From positions 1 to 44,365 of the forward strand of contig CAZQKE010000139.1 of NCBI GenBank assembly GCA_964593865.1: a stretch of DNA of 44,365 nt, written 5' to 3'. The translations under genes and the position numbers were made by a program. This DNA is from CAZQKE01 sp964593865. Its GTDB lineage: Bacteria; Chloroflexota; Anaerolineae; JAAYZQ01. How positions within the stretch are numbered: position 1 is the stretch's first letter; each line of letters begins with the position of its first letter. Of this stretch, positions 21,237 to 29,136 are shown in pieces. The notes below the pieces were generated by a model that worked only from the letters and a program-made list of their open reading frames with translations, searched no databases and had not been told where the DNA came from.

Positions 21237-24131
21237 TTATCCTCGGACAAAGGTAAACCCGGCCCAATGGAACGGCGAAAGGCCCCGGACGATGGCTGCC
21301 CGTTGTGCCTGGGCCAACGCTTGAGCCGCACCATGTGCCGGGCGGGTCAGGTCCAGGTGGGCATAGAACTCGCTCATCAGGGATACCGTGCTTTGGTCTG
21401 CTACTTTCCACAGGCTCACCACCAGGCCGGAGGCACCGGCGGTCAGCAAGCTGCGGCCCATCCCCAGCAGCCCGCCGCCCTGGGGCCGTCCCCGGCCCGT
21501 TTCACAGGCACTCAAGACCACCAGAGGGCGCCGTAGCAGAGTTATCTCATACCACTCGGCAACGGTCAGGCGGGCGTCGGCCAGCCGGATCCAAGAAAAA
21601 AGGGGGTTATCGGGGCGGAAAAGGGCGTGGGTAGCCAGGTGCAACAGGCGGCAGTGAGGCCCGGCTTGATACACCTGTGCCTGGGTGGCTTCCGTTTCAA
21701 GGCAGAGGATGGGGGTCAACCGAGGGCGCACCGCCCCGGCGACCTGTCGCGCTTCGGTCAGGGCATTGGGCAAGCGACCACCATCCGAATAACCCAGGAT
21801 GAGGGCCTTGCCCGGCCCCTTCTCGGCGGACGGGGAGGCCGGGCAGGGGGATTGCCAAAGGGCGCGGGGGGCGGAGAGAAGGCTCAGGGTAAAGTCTTCG
21901 ACGAGATACCGCCGCCCGTCGAGACAAGCCGCCAGAGGCAGGTCATACCATTCCGGCGGCAGGACAAAATAGAGATGCCGCTGCCCGACCAAAAAAGGAA
22001 CCAGGGGAGCGATCAGCAGCCGGAACAGGCGACTCAAGTGGGTCATGGCCAGGCTGGTGGCAGATTCCGGCGCGGTCTGCAACGCCTGAATATGGGCCAC
22101 TTGGAAACGCCAGGAGCGAAGCAGCCGCCCCACCGTTCCCGCCGAACCGAGGTCCGTCACCCGACGCAGCGTTTGACGGCCCACCAGCAGGGCGTGGACC
22201 TGCCCTTCGGTCCGATAGTAATGGACCAGCAAACTCTGGGACGGCAGGTGAGCCTGAAGGCGGGCCAAGAACTCTGCCGCCGTTGCCTCGCTCAGGAGGG
22301 CGTCAGGGTCCCTGCCTGGAAAAGCCCCGCTTTCGGGGGCGATCTGAGCCTGGCGGCGGTAGGTCAGATCGGCAATGCGGATTTCCAGTTCACGCCGGCG
22401 TTGACGCAGAGCGGATTCGGTCAAGAGTTGTTCTGCAGCGGGGGTCTCGGTCAGCCGGTCCGCCGCCTCTTGCCGTCGGCCGTACCAGTGCCATTCTTCG
22501 CGCAGGGCGCGCAGCTCCGCATCCAGTGGGTCTTCCGACCGGATCGGAGTTGGGCAGAGGGGAGGGAGAGGAGCAGCGTGGAGTAGGTCAAGTAGGGAAA
22601 GGATCTGCTCTGCCGAAGCAAGGTGGTGTCCAACCCGCAGGCCGGCCCGATAGACGGGCAATTTGTCCGCCATGAACCCCAGTTGGAAGCGGTCCGCCGG
22701 CAAGCGGCCCCGCAGTTCTTCAATGTTCCGGATCGCGGCCCGATAATGCCGCCAGGCAGCAACCCGCGCTCCTTCATCCTCGGCCAACTGCCCCAGCAGA
22801 TAATCGCCCTGGATGCGGATTTCGGGCAGGTTGTACTCTTGGGCCAAAGCCAGGGCTGCCTCCACTTGGCTGCGTACCAGGTCCGGTCTGGGTGTGTCGT
22901 CCTGCCGGGCACATTGGGCCAACAGCAGGTGAAGCCGGGCGACCGGTGTGGGCCGAGTCGCCGGGTCCAGGTGATGGATCACCCGCCGGGCAATGCGCCG
23001 GGCGGTCTGGGGGCGGCCGGCGGCCAGGGCCAATGCTGCCCGATCTACATCCAACAACAGAACCCGCTTTTCGGCTCCCAGTTGGGAAAAGAGCCGCCGC
23101 ACTCGGTTCAGCAACCGTTCGGCCTGGACATGCTCCCCCAGTTGCCGGTAGCCCATCCCCCGGTTGAGCAAAGCCAGAGCACGATACCAGGGCAGATCAT
23201 TCTGTCGGAAGACGGCCTCGGCTTCGGCAGCCAGTGCAATTGCCTCCGGCAGCAGGGCCAGATCGCGGTAGACAAAGGAGCGGCGCAGCTTGACCACCGC
23301 TTCATCCACCGGAATAGGGATGGCTGCAAAGCGACGACCGGCTTCTTCCAGGTAACGTAGAGCTTCCAGATAGCGGCCTCGGCGATGGGCCAACCGTCCC
23401 AGATTCAAATCGGCGCGGGCTGCTTCTTGATGCAACCCCGTCTCGATTAGGGTGGAACGGGCGGCCAGGAGCAGATCCTCGGCCTCGACAAAGCAGTCCA
23501 TCTCTTCCAGGATGTTCGCCCGGTTGATGTCCAAGCGGGCAGCCAGGGAAGGATCGCCTATCCTTTCGGCCAGGTCGCGGCCCCGTTCATAGGCGGCCAG
23601 CGCGGCGTCCAGGTCGCCGACCTGCCGATACAGGACGCCCATGTTCATCTCCAAACCGGCCAGGTAGCGCCGGGCCGATTCTCCCAGAGATTCGTAGAGC
23701 ATCCGGGCCTCCTGGGCCAGCTCCAACGCCCGTGCGTAATCGCCCATCCCTTGCCGCGCTGCCATGTGGTTGGTCCGCAGGCGGGCGAGCTCCAGGAGGG
23801 AATCGGGCCGCGTCTGACGCAGCAATGCCTCCACTTGCCGATAGCGATCCAACGCTGCCCGGTATCGGCCGAGATAGATCAAGGCGTTGCCCTGCGCCCA
23901 CAAGGCGGGGATCATCGCTTGAGGAGTTCCGATTTCTCGGGCCACGGCCAGGGCCGCTTTGCCGATCTCCAGGGCAGTGTGGGCATTTTGACGCGAGAGG
24001 GCATCGGCCCGCTCGCGGAGGCGGATGACCACCTGCTCATTGAGTCGGTCGCGGAAACGGGCCAGTAAAGGGGCGAAAGAGGATTGGCCGTAAGCGGCAA
24101 GGAGAAGGTCGGCCAAGTCGTCGGCGGTCAT
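21237..24131 (-). CDS. TPR-CHAT protein (caspase-like peptidase with TPR array)
   Basis: 964 aa, no signal peptide, so probably cytoplasmic. Residues ~50-480 are a long array of TPR-like helical repeats (ALWAQGNALIYLGRYRAALDRYRQVEALL, NMGVLYRQVGDLDAALAAYERGRDLAE, ALLNRGMGYRQLGEHVQAERLLNRV). A linker leads to a C-terminal CHAT domain (~640-960). It has the caspase-like dyad His835 in LLHLATHALF and Cys876 in VVLSACETGRG, then GMGRSLLTAGASGLVVSLWKV, the family's conserved glycine-rich block. Both catalytic residues are intact, so protease activity is plausible. The start overlaps the zf-HC2 gene by 4 bp (ATGA). Together with the sigma factor this makes a sigma/zinc-protein/CHAT module. Confidence 0.92.
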   Translation of the reverse strand: MTADDLADLLLAAYGQSSFAPLLARFRDRLNEQVVIRLRERADALSRQNAHTALEIGKAALAVAREIGTPQAMIPALWAQGNALIYLGRYRAALDRYRQVEALLRQTRPDSLLELARLRTNHMAARQGMGDYARALELAQEARMLYESLGESARRYLAGLEMNMGVLYRQVGDLDAALAAYERGRDLAERIGDPSLAARLDINRANILEEMDCFVEAEDLLLAARSTLIETGLHQEAARADLNLGRLAHRRGRYLEALRYLEEAGRRFAAIPIPVDEAVVKLRRSFVYRDLALLPEAIALAAEAEAVFRQNDLPWYRALALLNRGMGYRQLGEHVQAERLLNRVRRLFSQLGAEKRVLLLDVDRAALALAAGRPQTARRIARRVIHHLDPATRPTPVARLHLLLAQCARQDDTPRPDLVRSQVEAALALAQEYNLPEIRIQGDYLLGQLAEDEGARVAAWRHYRAAIRNIEELRGRLPADRFQLGFMADKLPVYRAGLRVGHHLASAEQILSLLDLLHAAPLPPLCPTPIRSEDPLDAELRALREEWHWYGRRQEAADRLTETPAAEQLLTESALRQRRRELEIRIADLTYRRQAQIAPESGAFPGRDPDALLSEATAAEFLARLQAHLPSQSLLVHYYRTEGQVHALLVGRQTLRRVTDLGSAGTVGRLLRSWRFQVAHIQALQTAPESATSLAMTHLSRLFRLLIAPLVPFLVGQRHLYFVLPPEWYDLPLAACLDGRRYLVEDFTLSLLSAPRALWQSPCPASPSAEKGPGKALILGYSDGGRLPNALTEARQVAGAVRPRLTPILCLETEATQAQVYQAGPHCRLLHLATHALFRPDNPLFSWIRLADARLTVAEWYEITLLRRPLVVLSACETGRGRPQGGGLLGMGRSLLTAGASGLVVSLWKVADQSTVSLMSEFYAHLDLTRPAHGAAQALAQAQRAAIVRGLSPFHWAGFTFVRG

Positions 24132-24889
24132 GGGACGGAAAAGCCTTCCACGATGATACCGATCCCCGTCAGGTCCAAGACAAGGGTGTAATGCCCGCGA
24201 GGGACATCGTCCAGGGCAAAGAACCCTGTGTCATCCACATCCTCTTGTCCCCACACTTGTCCCTGACGGAAGAGATGCACCGTCCCTTGAGGTGGCTCCA
24301 AAGAGGCATCCTCCGGCAGGATCTGTCCCTCAACTTGGAAAGCGCGGTCTCCCACCGGCGGGGGAGTAACGCTCAGCACAAAGCGGTAAGCTCCGGCCCG
24401 ATAGACACGGGCAGCCCGATCCTCACCGCGCCAAGCCCAAGCGGGCTGCTGGGGAAAGGGCATCAACGTCGCCGTCAGAAACCGCTTACCGGCTTCTTTG
24501 AACCGCCGAAAGAGCGAGTCATCCCCCGGCCCGGCCTGAGGCGCCGGGCCGGTCGATTGGGGCGACCCCTCGGCGGCGGCCGCCGGGGCCGGTAACCCGT
24601 CCATCTCCCGCCGACACTCGGCGCAGGAGCGCAGATGCTCTTCGACCTTTCGGCGCTCGGCAGGGGATAGGAACCCGTTCCGATATTCGAGCAAGGTCAG
24701 CGGCGACGGGCAGTGATCCCGGTAGAGGGCACCGAGCAGTAAGGCTTTGGTGGCGGCCAACTCTTGAACCTCCTGGGCACAAGCGGAGCAGCGGGCAATG
24801 TGGGCGATGACGTTGGGCGACGCTGCACCCTCCAAATAGGCCGCCAGGTCGCCTTCCTGTATCTCCTGAGGAGCAACACACCTGTTCAT
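24128..24889 (-). CDS. Double zf-HC2 protein, putative anti-sigma factor
   Basis: 253 aa. Two zinc-finger HC2 motifs of the ZAS anti-sigma type: His30-x3-Cys34-x2-Cys37 (HIARCSAC) and His85-x3-Cys89-x2-Cys92 (HLRSCAEC). There is no membrane helix. The C-terminal ~100 residues are beta-rich and end with LDDVPRGHYTLVLDLTGIGIIVEG, resembling a carboxypeptidase-regulatory fold. Start at 24889 (MNRCVAPQ), after GGATGGAG; ATG at 24898 is an alternative. The gene begins 29 bp after an ECF-type promoter element and overlaps the CHAT gene by 4 bp. Its position right after the sigma factor suggests it binds that factor; cleavage by the CHAT partner is a testable guess. Confidence 0.82.
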   Translation of the reverse strand: MNRCVAPQEIQEGDLAAYLEGAASPNVIAHIARCSACAQEVQELAATKALLLGALYRDHCPSPLTLLEYRNGFLSPAERRKVEEHLRSCAECRREMDGLPAPAAAAEGSPQSTGPAPQAGPGDDSLFRRFKEAGKRFLTATLMPFPQQPAWAWRGEDRAARVYRAGAYRFVLSVTPPPVGDRAFQVEGQILPEDASLEPPQGTVHLFRQGQVWGQEDVDDTGFFALDDVPRGHYTLVLDLTGIGIIVEGFSVP

Positions 24890-24918
24890 CGTCTCCATCC
24901 TTTTTCCATACTTTACCC

Positions 24919-24950
24919 TACTCAACGGCGGTCAGCGCCTTTTTCCGACA
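24919..24950 (-). promoter_or_regulatory. ECF-type promoter element, copy 2 (zf-HC2/CHAT operon), overlapping the sigma-factor stop codon
   Basis: Minus strand: TGTCGGAAAA (24941-24950), 15-bp spacer, TTGAGTA (24919-24925), 29 bp before the ATG at 24889. The upstream box lies inside the last codons of the sigma-factor gene (Ala-Val-Gly-Lys). The TTGAGTA box follows its stop codon (24932-24934). Confidence 0.75.
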
Positions 24951-25654
24951 GCCTTTTGCGGGAAAGAGGTCAATGCCCGTCGGGCGCGCTTGAGCAACCG
25001 CTCCTGGACCCGATATACCGCTTGCACATCAGGGAACACATCGGGAAAACGACGCCAGATGTCACCGGGCTTGAGGCCCTGTTCAAAGGCCAGGTGCAGG
25101 TACAGCCGCTCCCGGGGATCGGTGACGGCATCGTGAACCCAGGCCCGCACGCTTTTCAGCCGCTCGCGTCGGTCCATATCCTCCGGAAGTATTTCAAGGG
25201 ACGATGTTGGGATGGGGAGGGAGGTCAAAACGTCAAGCAGGCGACGTTGTCGCTGCTCCCACCGCCGATATTCAATGACGGCGGTCCGGGCGCAGCCTTT
25301 TAGGTATTTGAGAATCTCCCCTACGTGGGAGAATCGCTCCCTCAGCCGGATCGAACGCAAGGAGCACCAGAAGGAAAGCCAGGCGTCTTGCACCAAATCC
25401 TCTTCCAGGTCGGGAGGGAGTTCAGGGATGCGGATCCAGCTCAAGACCATGAGATGGTATTGCCGATGGAGGGCAGACCAGGCTTGCGAATCGGCGTCGT
25501 CCACCGCCCGACAGAATAGCTCAAAGCAGGCACCTGTTTCCCGGTGGCGACCCTGTTGGGATTCCTGTCGGCACCGGTGGATGAGATCTGCCAGAGTCAT
25601 GTCCTGCAACGCCGAGGGATCTCCCCATCTCCGACTGCCCCGATTGGTAGACAA
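24932..25654 (-). CDS. ECF-like RNA polymerase sigma factor
   Basis: 240 aa. Sigma region 2 is recognisable around residues 60-115 (HRQYHLMVLSWIRIPELPPDLEEDLVQDAWLSFW, then YLKGCARTAVIEYRRWEQRQRR). Region 4-like helices occupy the C-terminus (DPRERLYLHLAFEQGLKPGDIWRRFPDVFPDVQAVYRVQERLLKRARRAL), with an unusual helix-turn-helix in place of the common ECF one. The start is TTG at 25654, 7 bp after AAAAGGAG; the first ATG (25600) would remove 18 residues and lacks such a site. A near-consensus sigma-A promoter precedes it. Its last codons contain the promoter element of the zf-HC2/CHAT operon, so expression may be partly uncoupled from its partner. Confidence 0.82.
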   Translation of the reverse strand: MSTNRGSRRWGDPSALQDMTLADLIHRCRQESQQGRHRETGACFELFCRAVDDADSQAWSALHRQYHLMVLSWIRIPELPPDLEEDLVQDAWLSFWCSLRSIRLRERFSHVGEILKYLKGCARTAVIEYRRWEQRQRRLLDVLTSLPIPTSSLEILPEDMDRRERLKSVRAWVHDAVTDPRERLYLHLAFEQGLKPGDIWRRFPDVFPDVQAVYRVQERLLKRARRALTSFPQKAVGKRR

Positions 25655-25740
25655 CGGCTTGCTCCTTTTCCCAAACTACACCCGGCAAGACGATCCGAAA
25701 TGACAACAATGTCTTGATTCTCGCCGATCCTGCTCGCGCA

Positions 25741-25769
25741 ATTATACTCCGATCTTGGATGGAAAGCAA
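25741..25769 (-). promoter_or_regulatory. Sigma-A type promoter of the ECF-like sigma gene
   Basis: Minus strand: TTGCTT (25764-25769), 17-bp spacer, TATAAT (25741-25746), 86 bp upstream of the TTG start at 25654. Confidence 0.8.
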
Positions 25770-25772
25770 AAG

Positions 25773-25785
25773 TACACCGAGTGTA
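25773..25785. promoter_or_regulatory. Inverted repeat next to the sigma-gene promoter (operator candidate)
   Basis: TACAC-CGA-GTGTA, a perfect 5-bp-arm palindrome 3 bp upstream of the -35 box. Position fits an activator or repressor site. The rest of the 25655-26044 gap shows no gene. Confidence 0.45.
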
Positions 25786-26044
25786 GTTATGGGCCGCAAG
25801 AAGCAATTGAGAGATCCATCGGCGTCCACACCGGTTGGAAAGGAGGGGGGAATTGTGGACGACAGATACAGGCCCCCCGGCCCCCACGCGGTGCATGGGA
25901 GCCGGAGGGCAACTGCAATATGTCAAACCGAGCCTCCCGGGATAGCGGGGGGGTCGGTTGCTGTAGATGATAAAGGTGCGGGGCTATCGGTCGGAAGCGG
26001 TTGTGCTTCCCGGCGCCATACTGCCATGTCTTTCTGAGCAAACA

Positions 26045-28252
26045 TCACTTTCTTCTGATGGTTAGCGGCAGATAGACATGATAAGTCGGCGGCACATACT
26101 GATACCAAGACGCCGAACAGCCGTTTTTCCCTTGCACCGTCAGTTGCACAGGAACTATTCCTTGGTCTATCCAGAGGGCGGTGGTATAAACGTGTGTAGC
26201 GCTCGGCGTTGCGGTCAGAGTGATGCCGTCTCCAAAGTTCCAGAACCAATCGGCTGCATCGGTCTCCTGAGCCTGGACATGGATGGTAGTTCCGGAACGT
26301 GTTAGGGTGAACAGAGGAGAAGGAGCAGGCAACACCTCTATCTGATGGGATACAGCACGCACACTGTCCGCATTTGCTACGGTCAAGGTGATGGTATAGG
26401 TTCCCGGCACGGCGTAACCGGGGAAGGACCAAAGTCCCTGGTACTCGAAGCTCGGCTCAATCTCCCGGCTGCTGAAACCGTTTCCGAAATCCCAGTCCCA
26501 ACCACATTGCTCACACAAAGGAACGGTTTGATTGGTCAGAGATGGAGCCTGCCCTACACACACCGTCGGACTAACCGCAAACTGGGGTTGAATCGGCATC
26601 GTACTAACAGATTCCAGAGTATCGGACACAACCTCCGAGACGTTGCCGTTGGCGTCTTGAAATTGCACAAACACCTCCGGTTGCGTCCAGACGTAGGTCT
26701 GTGTAGCGGTCTCTGAATAGGTAAGCCAGGGGGCGGCAGACAAACCGACCTCTGAATCTGCAAGTCGTACTTTCACAACATCGGTGACGTAATCGGCAGC
26801 CCATAGATCCAGGGTATACGTGGGTTGCCCGGTCATCCGCAGCTGGACTCCGGCCCAAGGCGGCTCGGTATCGGTGATGGTTTGAGTGAGACTCAGACTA
26901 CTCAGAGTACGATAGTTCTTTGAACGATACCAGCGACCGGTTCTGGGAACGCCCGCATCCTTAAAAGAAGTCTTGACCGATCTGTACGTGCCGCTCTTTC
27001 GGCGCACAAAATGCACATGGGGGCCTGTGGTGCAGCCCGTGTTTCCGGATTTGCCGATGCTCTGCCCTCGGCTGACCCATTGGTTTCTTCTAACGTAGAC
27101 TTTGCTCATGTGAAAATATGCCGTATCCGTACCATCCGAATGGCGGATGATGACGTAATTGCCGCCGCTCCGCACACAAGCCCGGCTGCAATAGGGCCAA
27201 GTACCGCAGTGTCCGCGACCCGTTCTGACTGCAACCACGCGGCCGCCACGAGAAGCTACCAGGGTGTTATAGCCGGTGCCAAAATCGAAAGCATACCTGC
27301 TGTTTCCCGTATGCGATCCCTGGTTATTGCCTTGGGTGCATTTATAGGTTTTCCCCCCTGGATAGGGCAAATAGTAGCCATTGCTCGGCACAGGAGCCAA
27401 CCGGACATTGCGTGTGACGCTGGCATCGGCAATGACCGTCACCGAGCCTTTGTACGAATAATAGCCACCGGCCGATACCCGCAAGGTATGTTTGCCGGCA
27501 GGGAGATCGCCGATTGAATACTGGCCTTGCGAGTTGGTCTTTTGTACCTTGCCGCCAATGCTCACCCGCGCCCCGGCGATCTTTTTGCCCGAGCTTTTCG
27601 ATGTGACCACACCACCGACGATGCCAGTGGTCGGCGGAGGATCCAAGTATTGGAATCGCACGGCGCTAAAAGAAACCGTGTGGGAAAGGTTCGCTTCGCC
27701 GTTGAGATCCGTCAATTTGACGTAGCCGCTTGTCCCGGCATTGAAGATATAAGTCCCCAAATCCAACCACTGGTCGTACAGCGGTTTTTGGTTGCCCGAT
27801 ACTGTCGTACTTCCGTTAGCATGATAAATCGTATACCGGGCGTCCGTGGTATCCCAACCGATATGCCTGGACGGACAGGGCCAGTCAATGGGACCATGCG
27901 TGGCGATGTATGCTTGTACCTTGTACCTGCCCCTCCAAGGCAAATTGGGGCGCCACGTCGCCCAATTGGTGGATTGGCTGGATTGGTTGGTATTTAGGGT
28001 CAGGTAGGCATAGTGTCCCCGGTTGTTTGAGAACCTGTACCAAAAAGTCTCGCAGATGGGACCATAGGCAGGATGCAACGAGGGATCTTCAACCACGATG
28101 GTCGTGTTCACAGAGGCGGCATCGTCTCCCTTTGTTGATGTCGGCGGCGGATCGCCGCCGGCCGCTTGTACATGCACCGGGATACCGGCGACGGCCAGTA
28201 AGGCAACGATGCTTGCCAGTGTCCAGACAAACCGTTTGTTCAGGTGTTTCAT
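26045..28252 (-). CDS. Secreted M23 (LytM-type) metallopeptidase with golvesin-like and PKD-like domains
   Basis: 735 aa. The signal peptide is KRFVWTLASIVALLAVAGIP, cleaved near VQA. A golvesin/Xly-like beta domain follows at about residues 60-205 (RYKVQAYIATHG, TYIFNAGTSGYVKLTDLNGEA, VSFSAVRFQYL), then a carboxypeptidase-regulatory-like domain (GGVVTSKSSGKKIAGARVSI). The M23 domain (about 300-430) has HTGNSRYAFDFGTG for the first zinc ligands, TDTAYFHMSKV and the HxH GPHVHFV. Two PKD-like segments (WDWDFGNGFSS, WFWNFGDGITLTAT) end the protein. Start follows GAGGAGGAT. Likely cuts peptidoglycan or an extracellular peptide. It sits between the biosynthetic cluster and the sigma module on the same strand, with no ECF-type element visible. 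Confidence 0.9.
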   Translation of the reverse strand: MKHLNKRFVWTLASIVALLAVAGIPVHVQAAGGDPPPTSTKGDDAASVNTTIVVEDPSLHPAYGPICETFWYRFSNNRGHYAYLTLNTNQSSQSTNWATWRPNLPWRGRYKVQAYIATHGPIDWPCPSRHIGWDTTDARYTIYHANGSTTVSGNQKPLYDQWLDLGTYIFNAGTSGYVKLTDLNGEANLSHTVSFSAVRFQYLDPPPTTGIVGGVVTSKSSGKKIAGARVSIGGKVQKTNSQGQYSIGDLPAGKHTLRVSAGGYYSYKGSVTVIADASVTRNVRLAPVPSNGYYLPYPGGKTYKCTQGNNQGSHTGNSRYAFDFGTGYNTLVASRGGRVVAVRTGRGHCGTWPYCSRACVRSGGNYVIIRHSDGTDTAYFHMSKVYVRRNQWVSRGQSIGKSGNTGCTTGPHVHFVRRKSGTYRSVKTSFKDAGVPRTGRWYRSKNYRTLSSLSLTQTITDTEPPWAGVQLRMTGQPTYTLDLWAADYVTDVVKVRLADSEVGLSAAPWLTYSETATQTYVWTQPEVFVQFQDANGNVSEVVSDTLESVSTMPIQPQFAVSPTVCVGQAPSLTNQTVPLCEQCGWDWDFGNGFSSREIEPSFEYQGLWSFPGYAVPGTYTITLTVANADSVRAVSHQIEVLPAPSPLFTLTRSGTTIHVQAQETDAADWFWNFGDGITLTATPSATHVYTTALWIDQGIVPVQLTVQGKNGCSASWYQYVPPTYHVYLPLTIRRK

Positions 28253-28324
28253 TTTATCCTCCTCATTGATTGCAGTTGATTGATCATTAGTCCAGCACCT
28301 GTGGGCGAGCTACTTACCCTCCTC

Positions 28325-29125
28325 TCATGTGTTACCGCGTTCTTCCATAGTCGCTTCTCTTGTAGTTCTTGGGACCCCCCGGAATAAACGGATTCCTAAC
28401 CGTATTGGCAAGTAGCGGTCCGGAACTTGCGTCGCATACAGGGCATACCCTTCGACTTTTTCTTCGCGGCAGGCTTGTGCATGGAGGTAAGGGAAGACAA
28501 GCACAAACTCTGCAGCCAATGCAAAAGGACTTGATAAACACAAGCCAATTCCTCCAAACATTAACAACATGCCTGCATAAACTGGATGGCGAACCAAACC
28601 ATACACCCCCCTCCGAATCAGTTTGTCGCCGGAAGCGAGATCGGGGCTGCCAGCTATGGCCAGCCCCCCATACCTTTTCTTCAGACGGCGAGCAGCCATG
28701 GCCAAGTAGGCCCCCGTGGCGATCAAACCCATTCCAACAACGACCAAACCCACACGGACGCCCGTGGGAATTTGGAACACCAAACTACTCAAGTTTCCTA
28801 TGACTTCGAATGCAAAAATCACACCGGTAGCGACCATCCTGTTCACAAGGTCGGGATCATTATGGCGTCTGCGAAAGATAAATACCCAGGCCAGCAGGAC
28901 AATGGATACAAAAAGCCGGAGTTCAACTAAACCACGGGGCACGACCAGCCCCAGAGCCAGGGCAAAAGACAAGACCACAACCAGCACCTGACCGATTTTT
29001 CTGGAACGTCTCTTACCCGACAAGCCCCGCCATAGATTCGCGCTTAACATTGTCAGCCCCATGATGAGGCCGATTCCGACAAGATCATGAACGTATTCTA
29101 TGATCGTTGACACCTGATGCTCCAT
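28325..29125 (-). CDS. Membrane methyltransferase, isoprenylcysteine carboxyl methyltransferase (ICMT/PEMT) family
   Basis: 266 aa with about six hydrophobic segments. The C-terminal part has the family signature: LIRRGVYGLVRHPVYAGMLLMFGGIGLCLSSPFA, in which RHPVY binds S-adenosylmethionine, and REEKVEGYALYATQVPDRYLP with the Glu-Glu and Pro residues typical of ICMT. Such enzymes methylate a carboxylate or amine of a lipid-like or prenylated substrate in the membrane. Start at ATG 29125 with AGG 8-10 bp upstream; a TTG six bases earlier is a weaker alternative. It is the last gene of the biosynthetic run, 11 bp after the glycosyltransferase. The gap 28253-28324 before the M23 gene holds nothing recognised. 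Confidence 0.82.
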   Translation of the reverse strand: MEHQVSTIIEYVHDLVGIGLIMGLTMLSANLWRGLSGKRRSRKIGQVLVVVLSFALALGLVVPRGLVELRLFVSIVLLAWVFIFRRRHNDPDLVNRMVATGVIFAFEVIGNLSSLVFQIPTGVRVGLVVVGMGLIATGAYLAMAARRLKKRYGGLAIAGSPDLASGDKLIRRGVYGLVRHPVYAGMLLMFGGIGLCLSSPFALAAEFVLVFPYLHAQACREEKVEGYALYATQVPDRYLPIRLGIRLFRGVPRTTREATMEERGNT

Positions 29126-29136
29126 TGCCAACCTGC

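Noticed and set aside
21237..24131. CHAT protein as part of a CRISPR-linked Craspase system
   Set aside because: No gRAMP/Cas7-11-like gene or CRISPR array is present. The partners are a sigma factor and a zf-HC2 protein.
24898..24925. TTG start of the zf-HC2 protein at 24925
   Set aside because: This TTG is itself part of the conserved TTGAGTA promoter box, so it cannot be inside the mRNA if that promoter is used.
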